From contig ML978123.1 in NCBI GenBank assembly GCA_010015805.1, positions 930,001 through 994,000 on the forward strand: a stretch of DNA of 64,000 nucleotides, read 5' to 3'. Origin of the DNA: Rhizodiscina lignyota (Eukaryota; Ascomycota; Dothideomycetes; Aulographales; Rhizodiscinaceae). The translations under genes and the position numbers were made by a program. Within the stretch, counting starts at the first letter, position 1. The number at the start of each line of letters is the position of its first letter. Of this stretch, positions 57,469 through 64,000 are shown one piece after another. The notes under the pieces are model-generated. The model saw only the letters and a list, made by a program, of their open reading frames with translations. It was not told the DNA's origin and did no database searches.

Positions 57469-58359
57469 ATGTCTAACCAGGATTATTATGGTGGTGGACA
57501 GCAGAATCAGAGTGGATATGATCAGAATTACGGCCAACATCATCAAGGAGCTCCGCCGCAGAATTACACTCCTCAAGAAGGGCAGTACGGAAGCAGTTCA
57601 TATCCTCCGCAGGTTCGCATTCTTCAAATCTTTCTGGAAAGTACTTATAAGCTGAATGGGAACGTATAGGGCGGCTATCCTCCACCTTACAACCAAGGCT
57701 ACAGTTCCCCCCCTCCATCGAATCAGAGTTATGGCTCTGCGCCGCCGCCGCAAGCCTACGGTAACCAAGGTTACGCACAGCCATCGGCTGAAGAGAATCG
57801 AGGTCAATATGGCAGCGAATATCCAGCACAACAACAGTACGGAGCAGGACAATACGGAGCAGGACAGTACGGAGCAGGACAGTACGGAGCACCGCCTCCA
57901 GGACAACCCGGCGCACCAGGCGGTCCTGAGGGACCTGAAGGTGACCGTGGCCTAGGAGCTACTTTGGTAGGTGGAGGAGCAGCTGGATGGGCTGCCCACG
58001 CTGCCGGCGGAGGCATCTTGGGCGCTGGTGCTGCTGCCGTCGCTGGGGCAATTGGTGCAAATATGATCGAGAACCAGTTCGAGAAGTATGACTTGAGTTC
58101 TACTAGGTCATAAAATGCTTGAAACTAACGTGATGCCAGGCATAAGAAGCACAAGAAGCACGAGCATGAAGAGGAATCTCACCACCACGGCTCGCACCAC
58201 GGCTCACACCACGGCTCACACCACAGCAGTTACTCGGGTTCTGCTGCCATGGGCGGGCTCTACGAACGGAAGGAAAAGAGGCGTGAAAAGCGTGAAGAAC
58301 GCCATCACCGACGCCGGGGGAGTCATTCCAGCTCCAGTTCCAGCAGCAGTAGTGACTGA
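57469..58359 (+). CDS. Tyr/Gln/Gly-rich protein with glycine-zipper segment and His-rich tail
   Basis: Exons are 57469..57612, 57670..58085 and 58140..58359 (introns 57 and 54 bp), giving 259 residues. The first donor is the uncommon GTTCGC. The N-terminal half is a prion-like, low-complexity region (NQDYYGGGQQNQSGYDQNYG), ending in perfect tandem GAGQY units encoded by a 15-bp DNA repeat (57841-57889). Then comes a Gly/Ala-rich hydrophobic hairpin of glycine-zipper type (GATLVGGGAAGWAAHAAGGG...GAIGANMIE), which may insert in a membrane. The last exon has a His/Lys stretch (HKKHKKHEHEEE, then HHHGSHHGSHHGSHH) and an Arg-rich plus poly-Ser end. The His clusters could bind metal. Function is unknown; relatives occur widely in ascomycetes. 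Confidence 0.75.
57841..57889 (+). repeat. 15-bp coding tandem repeat
   Basis: The unit GGAGCAGGACARTAC is repeated three times plus a partial fourth within the Tyr/Gln/Gly-rich gene, encoding GAGQY each time. Confidence 0.9.
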
Positions 58360-58531
58360 GTGTGACGTCTGTTTGGCGACTGGTGAATATTTTCATCCTG
58401 GGAAGGGTTTTGGACACTTTTCTTTGCATCCAAACACTCGCTCTCCTAACCACGAAGTCATGAAATTCAGTCTATTAGACATGCGCTCTAGCTTATGGGA
58501 ATCTGGAGGATTTTACACTCGACACTATTTG

Positions 58532-58965
58532 TCATTTTGCCTCAAGGAGACCAGGCAGGTTTTCCTTAATATACGCAACGACTGCGTCTGGGCCCTCTTT
58601 TACTTGCAGCCCTTGCGGGATCGCGAAAGTCTTGAGCTGCGGTCCTACAATGTCTCGAGCCATCTCCTGAATCTTCTGAGACTCCTCTGGTGTCCACATC
58701 GAGGCAGTGAAAAGCAGATCCGGCATATGCTGCTTCACCACTGTAGTAACATCTTCGAGTTCTATGCGAACCATTAGCCAAGTCCCACACGTAATGATAG
58801 TGGTATACAGGGTCCGAGAGACGAACTTTCCGCATTGGCAACATGGATAATTATATATTTCTCTTTCACATCCTCCACCATGCGCCCAATGAGTCGCTTT
58901 GCACGTTCAGGGACCGTATTAACGCTGACAAGTTTGAACGGCCCTAATGGATAAGAAGATGCCAT
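58532..58965 (-). CDS. small conserved-looking protein, unknown function
   Basis: Exons are 58965..58827 and 58761..58532 (65-bp intron with donor GTTCGT and branch-like GCTAATG), giving 122 residues. The product starts MASSYPLGPFKLVSVNTVPERAKRLIG. It continues KYIIIHVANAE-KLEDVTTVVKQH across the splice and ends DAVVAYIKENLPGLLEAK. The pattern of alternating beta and amphipathic alpha segments (KLVSVNTV / AKRLIGRMVEDVK / YIIIHVANA / VTTVVKQHMPDLLFTAS / ESQKIQEMARDI) suggests a small alpha/beta fold of the ferredoxin-like or Rossmann type. I recognise no family. The exon join is supported because it yields a continuous, balanced sequence without stops. It converges on the glycine-zipper gene. 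Confidence 0.65.
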
Positions 58966-59371
58966 GAGGATTAGAAATGCGGCGCAATAGTAGCAGAAGG
59001 CGTGCTTGAAAGGGACACCGCGCAGAAGTCCGCTTAACACCGACTAAATAGATCTTGTTCCAGTTTAAAGGACAAAGTGCAGTTCAAATTGACACAAAAA
59101 TATATAATAAGTCTAAGTACGAACGCAACTTTGAATATACCAGGTCCTATCACGTAATACGCATGCCGTGAGTTTCTACCGACTGCAATATCGCCGACCC
59201 ACTTTGTGAAGCCAGCCGTTGCGTTGTCGGGGCTAGATTGCTCGCCGAAAACAGACGTGCGGCAAATCCAACAAAATTTATTTCTGGACACTCGAAACGG
59301 AAACACAACTTCCAGCTTCGGTCAACGCCAGGGGTATCCGACTCTATCACAAATTTGGACACTTCAAGAGC
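58966..59371. other. intergenic divergent promoter region
   Basis: 406 bp between the start of the small protein gene (-) and EMW1/TTC27 (+). No gene or site was recognised. Confidence 0.5.
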
Positions 59372-62278
59372 ATGGCAGACGCATTATTGACTTACTTTCG
59401 GGGCACATTGCCGCCTGCACTTGCCGAGTCACTGCAGGAACCTCTTCAGGCCCTCGAAAATGGCGACTTCGAAAAGATTTTTAAACTCTCGCTCACGCGA
59501 AGACTGCTGGGTCATGAGGATGAGGATGATGACGGGCCGCAAAGGACCGAGTTAGATGACTTTCCCACGTGGAGCGATTTGGTCTTCCACCGTCTCGGTT
59601 TACTCCTTGCGCGACGAGAGACTCATCAAAATGAAGATATCCAGAGCACGCCTGCCTATCGGTCACATCTTCTCTTCATCATTGCGTTGGCCTCAATATC
59701 ATCCTTCCAACAGTCCAATGTAACGGGACCGCCCCTGCCCTTCTCTTCGTCCAAGGTCCTGTTCCCTCGAGATATATCCTCCGACGATGGAAAGGTTTCA
59801 GTTCTGCGCAAAAAGCTTATCACCTCACTCAGTGCGGACGGAGAAGCGGCGTATTTGCTCATCCCAAATGTTGAGCTCTTCGTACTTGCAGATACCATTT
59901 TGGACTTCCCATCGGTCAGGAAGAGCGTCATCCCTGCCGCATGGGGCAGATTGAGAGCCGATTTCCTGCACCAGAGACTTCTAAATGAAGTTACTCCGTC
60001 CCTTCAAGACGCCATTTACAAGAGCTTGGATGATGTACGGCAAATTTTGCAAGGGGTCAAAGGCCCGGAAGGCGCCGGAGAGAAGACTGGTGCATATGTT
60101 GCGTTTCTACTTGAGAGGGCTGCGATACATACGCATCACGGCTTGGACAAGAAGGCCAGAGAGGATCTTGACGAAGCAGCTAACTTAAGAGGGTTTCAAT
60201 TTGCGTTGACCGGGTTGCTTGGAAAGCGCACGAAATATCAGGACAGGGATATCAGCCAGCTCGTTGTCCTTGCTCAGAGTGCAGATGCCCCTACACCCTC
60301 AGGAGCCGTCGAAAATAATAGCTCCAGCCCTTCAGAAGAGCAGCTGAAGCCTAAAACCCTTGATTTAAATGACGACACCCTGCTGGAATCAATCTCATTC
60401 GCAGAAAAGCCTCACTCATCGACCGAAATTCAGGAAAAAGATTCCTTACCCCCGGCACTTAAATCTCTCGACCCTTCTAATCAGCCAAAGCTGGAGCCTT
60501 TAGATTCTATCATCCTTCTCTCTCTCGCTTCATCTATCAAGAACACTTCCCCTGAAGATGGTCTTACGAGAGAAGAGACACTTCCGTATGCAACTCGAGT
60601 GCTTGAAGGCGGAAGCTCGAACTGGCAAATATACACGCAAGCACTACTTGTCCGTAGCCGCATCGAAGGCTACAAGACTCGAACAGTGGAACGGGGCCTA
60701 TTGCAATTACAGGCCTTGGTTGATCAGATCATTGCGGAGACCGGTAGTGCAGAGTCAACAGATCAAAAGCAAGAGCCATCCACCACGTTCCTCCCGCGCG
60801 CTAAGGATGCTGAATCTGCTCCGGTACAGGAGAGGCTTATGTATCTTCCCGAGCTCGCATCGCCGTCTAGATGGGAGCTAGAAGCCGAACTTGCAGCGCG
60901 CTGGGTTACCATGGGTGGTTTAAGAACAGCGCTGGAGATCTACGAGAGACTTCAGATGTGGGCGGAGGTGGCGCTTTGCTGGGCCGCAACGGAGCGAGAC
61001 GATAAAGCTAGAAGTGTTGTGCGGCGGCAGCTCTTCCATTCGACGAACAGCAACAACGCCGAAGTCGAGAACTTGGAGGATGAAAAATGGGAGGGTAGCC
61101 CACGAGAACCGGCACCGTCAGATGCTCCAAGACTGTATTGCATTCTGGGAGACATCGATCAGGATACAGCAATGTACGAGAAAGCTTGGGAAGTATCAGG
61201 TCACCGATACGCACGAGCTCAGAGATCTCTCGGAAGGCATTACTTTGCAAAGAAGCAGTACAAAGAATCTGCAGAGGCCTACGAGAAATCGCTGAAAGCT
61301 AATCAGCTCAATGGTGCGAGCTGGTTCGCTTTAGGCTGCGCGCTTCTCGAGCTCGCTGAGTTCGATCGGGCAGTCGAGGCATTCACTCGGACAGTCCAAC
61401 TCGATGACACTGATGCAGAAGCGTGGAGTAATCTCGCCGCTGCGTTGCTCAGTATTGACAGAAAAGCAGCTCGCGATACGTCCAATGGCATGACAGCGAT
61501 TGATATTCAAGAGCCGCCTGTTCTTGATGACGAAGAGCCGGATTCCGCAGATGTACAATCACTATCGAGTGCAGACAAACGGCAGCAACGCCTCAAAGAT
61601 GCCTTGAACGCGCTCAAACAAGCCTCTCGACTCAAATTCGACAACTTCCGCATCCTCGACAATCTCGTCACAGTCGCAGCGTCTACCATTCCACCCTCAT
61701 ACAATGACGTAGTCTCAGCGCAGAGCCGTCTGATAGATTTGCGTGGTCCCACAGAAGGCGAGAAGTGTATCGACGCAGACATTCTCGAGCTCTTGGTCCG
61801 ACATGTCATCGAATTAGATACCGAGAGTGAGGGCTACGAGCCCAGCAAGCCCGGGCTGACTAGGATGGTCGTCGAGATGGTAGACAAAAAAGTCGTTCCT
61901 CTCATCACCGCATCTGCACGCCTCTGGCGCATCGTGGCTCGTCTAGCGCTCTGGCGCCGCAAACCTTCGGCCGCGCTTGACGCACATGAGAAAGCATGGC
62001 GCGCGGTCGTAAGTCAACCGGGGTGGGAGTATGGGGCTGAGGAGCAGTGGAATGGTGTGGTGGATGCTACTGTTGAGTTAGTCGATGCATATGAAAGTTT
62101 GGGGAGCATGGAGAGGACCGAAGGGCTCGCCGCCGGGAGCGGAGAGGTGGTGATGAAGGATTGGAAATTCAAGGCACGGAGTGCAGTTAGAGGGATCATG
62201 GGCAGGGGGAAAGGGAGTTGGGAGGACACAGATGGGTGGGAACGATTGAAAGATGCATTGGAGCAGTTAAAAGGCTAG
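59372..62278 (+). CDS. EMW1: TPR protein, EMW1/TTC27 family
   Basis: Single exon, 968 residues, the usual size for the family (yeast Emw1, human TTC27). The N-terminal helical region (MADALLTYFRGTLPPALAESL...FPTWSDLVFHRLGLLLARRETHQ) and the central segment WELEAELAARWVTMGGLRTALEIYERLQMWAEVALCWAATER are family landmarks. The TPR block includes YEKAWEVSGHRYARAQRSLGRHYFAKKQYKESAEAYEKSL, SWFALGCALLELAEFDRAVEAFTRTVQLD and AEAWSNLAAALLSI. The C-terminal superhelix follows (LRLFDNFRI-type KFDNFRILDNLVTVAAS). The yeast protein is essential and linked to cell-wall maintenance, with evidence for a chaperone/adaptor type of role. Here I infer a cytosolic scaffold. Confidence 0.9.
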   Translation: MADALLTYFRGTLPPALAESLQEPLQALENGDFEKIFKLSLTRRLLGHEDEDDDGPQRTELDDFPTWSDLVFHRLGLLLARRETHQNEDIQSTPAYRSHLLFIIALASISSFQQSNVTGPPLPFSSSKVLFPRDISSDDGKVSVLRKKLITSLSADGEAAYLLIPNVELFVLADTILDFPSVRKSVIPAAWGRLRADFLHQRLLNEVTPSLQDAIYKSLDDVRQILQGVKGPEGAGEKTGAYVAFLLERAAIHTHHGLDKKAREDLDEAANLRGFQFALTGLLGKRTKYQDRDISQLVVLAQSADAPTPSGAVENNSSSPSEEQLKPKTLDLNDDTLLESISFAEKPHSSTEIQEKDSLPPALKSLDPSNQPKLEPLDSIILLSLASSIKNTSPEDGLTREETLPYATRVLEGGSSNWQIYTQALLVRSRIEGYKTRTVERGLLQLQALVDQIIAETGSAESTDQKQEPSTTFLPRAKDAESAPVQERLMYLPELASPSRWELEAELAARWVTMGGLRTALEIYERLQMWAEVALCWAATERDDKARSVVRRQLFHSTNSNNAEVENLEDEKWEGSPREPAPSDAPRLYCILGDIDQDTAMYEKAWEVSGHRYARAQRSLGRHYFAKKQYKESAEAYEKSLKANQLNGASWFALGCALLELAEFDRAVEAFTRTVQLDDTDAEAWSNLAAALLSIDRKAARDTSNGMTAIDIQEPPVLDDEEPDSADVQSLSSADKRQQRLKDALNALKQASRLKFDNFRILDNLVTVAASTIPPSYNDVVSAQSRLIDLRGPTEGEKCIDADILELLVRHVIELDTESEGYEPSKPGLTRMVVEMVDKKVVPLITASARLWRIVARLALWRRKPSAALDAHEKAWRAVVSQPGWEYGAEEQWNGVVDATVELVDAYESLGSMERTEGLAAGSGEVVMKDWKFKARSAVRGIMGRGKGSWEDTDGWERLKDALEQLKG

Positions 62279-62989
62279 TTCTGGAAACCATGGCGGGAGG
62301 TATCGGCTTCGAGCGCATAACGTTGGTAATGGACTCGCAGTTTGGGCGTCCGAAAAGTAAAGATTCTGACGTGTTCAAGTATTTTAGTGCATAATTTGCG
62401 GAGTTTGCGGAGAGTTTTCGTGATGCTGAACTGTCGTGGAACTGCAGCGTTTGGGTTGAGCAGAAGAGCATGACACACTGCTCAGGAGCATAATCAAATC
62501 AACGACGCTCATGAAAGGTACGTTCGCATGTCTATGCATGGGCATCCATGGGCATGTGACGCAAACGCCAAGACCACGGGAATGTCAATCTGTGATTGCA
62601 TCGCCTTGGGGATGGGTAATCTGGGATCGATCAAAAGACATCATCGCAATTCTGAACTGTGCTTACCTTATACGGCATAGCGACCGCCCCTCTCCGCACT
62701 TGCAGGGGTCCGAAGACCCTGTGGCGTCGATCACCCCCACAGAACGTCATCTTACAGTTGCACGGCACCACACAGCCCTTGCATTGGTACGCAGCGTTAT
62801 TAAAGAGGCAACTACCATTGGCACTCCCCGTACTACCCTGACTATCATACCCACTACATATATTCTTCCTCTCTTCTCTGCTTCTTATCTGGCCAATTCC
62901 AATATCTTCTCTCACATTCTCACGAAAACTTCGAATCCTGATCTTGAACTTGAACTTTCACATCCACAAATAATCAAAACACCGACAAC
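62279..62989. other. intergenic region, nothing recognisable
   Basis: 711 bp between the EMW1/TTC27 stop and the small disordered-protein gene. The last 100 bp are CT- and AT-rich promoter/leader sequence. No gene was seen. Confidence 0.5.
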
Positions 62990-63580
62990 ATGAGCGCCCT
63001 CGCACCCCCTGACTACGACGACCTCCCATACACGCCAAATACCCGCTCTGAAGTTGAAGCAGCATTCGCGTCGAATACGCTCACGCAGACTGCTTCAGCG
63101 GGCCAGGCTCCGCCGTACAAATTCCAAGATCCATCATCTCCGGTGACGGGACGACCAAGCCTACAGAGCCGCTCCAGTAACAATTACATCGACGCCACCA
63201 CCACGGCAGCCACCAAGAGCACTGCGAGCCCACCCGCCACACTTGCCCCACGTCCCAAGGGTATTCCCATGCCCGTGTCTCCTAGCGCCGAGGACCTGGC
63301 AGCGCAGAATGCTGCTGCAGAAGCGGCGTTCCTTGCAGAACAGGCAGCTGCGAAACGATCGAGTGTCGATATGAAGAGCGATAGCATTGCCAGAGTGCTG
63401 AGCCCGGAGAGTGGAAACGAGGTAAAGGCCGGCAGTCCAAGGATGTTGAAGGTGCACGGGAGACAACAGAGCTGGAATAAGGAGGACATGAAGAGGATGA
63501 TGCAGGAGCCATTGATGAAAGAGGATGGCGGTCCCATTCAAGGGTACTCTGGCAAAGGAGGAGGTGTGACAGGCTTCTGA
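62990..63580 (+). CDS. small, mostly disordered hypothetical protein
   Basis: Single exon, 196 residues. It is Pro/Ser/Thr/Ala-rich (DDLPYTPNTRSEVEAAF; RPKGIPMPVSPSAEDLAAQ) with a short Ala-rich helix (AAAEAAFLAEQAAAKRSS) and a conserved-looking basic C-terminus (LKVHGRQQSWNKEDMKRMMQ) ending GYSGKGGGVTGF. The HGRQQSWNKEDMKR motif is a good candidate for a short functional peptide. No domain is recognised. ATG 62990 lies in a favourable context (ACAACATGAGC). Confidence 0.7.
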   Translation: MSALAPPDYDDLPYTPNTRSEVEAAFASNTLTQTASAGQAPPYKFQDPSSPVTGRPSLQSRSSNNYIDATTTAATKSTASPPATLAPRPKGIPMPVSPSAEDLAAQNAAAEAAFLAEQAAAKRSSVDMKSDSIARVLSPESGNEVKAGSPRMLKVHGRQQSWNKEDMKRMMQEPLMKEDGGPIQGYSGKGGGVTGF

Positions 63581-63811
63581 ACAGGTGGAAGAGGAGCTTG
63601 GTGATGACCAGGAAGTAGAGTGAGAGATGCTGAGAATGTCTAATCGAGCACGGTACGATTGGCTTCGAACAAGAGACAGGGGTGAGTCTAATTGAGATTT
63701 ACGTATCCATGAGGGATGAGGAGTGGGGGACTAAGAAAAGCAAAAGGCAAAAAAAGCCTATTGGCATAACGCTCTCAACATTGCCTCATGACAACCGAAT
63801 ACTCTTAGTAT

Positions 63812-64000
63812 TTAGGACAGCCCGAGCTCCTTGGTGAGCAGTTCCAAGTACCCATCAACCATGCTATGGACCAGATCGTCAAACGACCTGAACTTGAACC
63901 CAAGGACCTCCTCAGTCTTGCTAGCATCGTACTTCAAAGGCCTTGTGATCATCTTCCCTGTAGGCTTGAGCATGCCCTTCTCTACAGCCTCTGGATAGTC
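63812..64000 (-). CDS. NAD-dependent epimerase/reductase (3' end only)
   Basis: Only the last 62 codons are in the window: DYPEAVEKGMLKPTGKMITR, then PLKYDASKTEEVLGFKFRSF and DDLVHSMVDGYLELLTKEL. The pattern YDxSKTxxxLGFKFRSF near the C-terminus is typical of extended short-chain dehydrogenases of the dihydroflavonol/cinnamoyl-CoA reductase group. Active-site residues lie outside the window, so substrate and cofactor cannot be judged. Confidence 0.75.
   Translation of the reverse strand, partial: DYPEAVEKGMLKPTGKMITRPLKYDASKTEEVLGFKFRSFDDLVHSMVDGYLELLTKELGLS

Overview
This is a stretch of nuclear chromosome from a filamentous ascomycete (Pezizomycotina; Dothideomycetes fits but is not proven). 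The evidence is short introns of about 48-140 bp with GTRNGT-like donors, CTRAY-like branch points and TAG/CAG acceptors; roughly balanced base composition; and gene families typical of that group: a Zn2Cys6 factor, a PFF1 vacuolar protease, a HeLo-like/NACHT/ankyrin receptor, a Mediator subunit 15 with a KIX domain, and an EMW1/TTC27 TPR protein. I rebuilt exon structures by eye from splice signals and frame continuity. No rRNA, tRNA or CRISPR array was seen.

Layout. 1-3.6 kb is conserved core: MCM3 (5' end cut off) converging on a FYV7-like rRNA-processing gene. 3.7-10.9 kb looks accessory: a secreted zincin protease, a palindromic MITE-like element, a Ser/Thr-rich secreted protein, a cruciform-type inverted repeat, an LTR-like remnant, two copies of a GC-rich palindromic motif, a methyltransferase-like orphan and an exon-like orphan fragment. 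11.2-17.6 kb carries PFF1, a GPI-anchored wall protein and a GT31-PAN glycosyltransferase. 18.2-24.8 kb is a small metabolic group: MFS exporter, cytochrome P450, NTF2/SnoaL-like protein and EthD protein, with no backbone synthase in the window.

25-31 kb holds a degenerate 200-bp repeat and the long MED15 gene. 33.2-36.3 kb is a divergent pair, a TIM-barrel protein and a UPF0261 protein, which together match the two halves of plant Tm-1; a second copy of the 200-bp repeat sits in their shared promoter. 36.4-37 kb encodes a secreted protein of three Cys modules. 38.7-42.1 kb is a Zn2Cys6 transcription factor. 42.5-46.1 kb is an NLR-like gene with a probable reading-frame lesion. 47.4-49.4 kb is a PTEN homologue whose start codon is an exon of its own. 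51.9-64 kb is mostly conserved: an AAA ATPase with a long charged tail, a DUF3500 protein, a glycine-zipper/His-rich protein, a small conserved protein, EMW1/TTC27, a small disordered protein, and the 3' end of a short-chain epimerase/reductase running off the window.

The genes do not form one pathway. The functional groupings I can argue for are the P450/NTF2/EthD/MFS set and the Tm-1-type pair. No clearly new system stands out. The best leads are those two groups, the three-module Cys protein, and the two dispersed repeat families.
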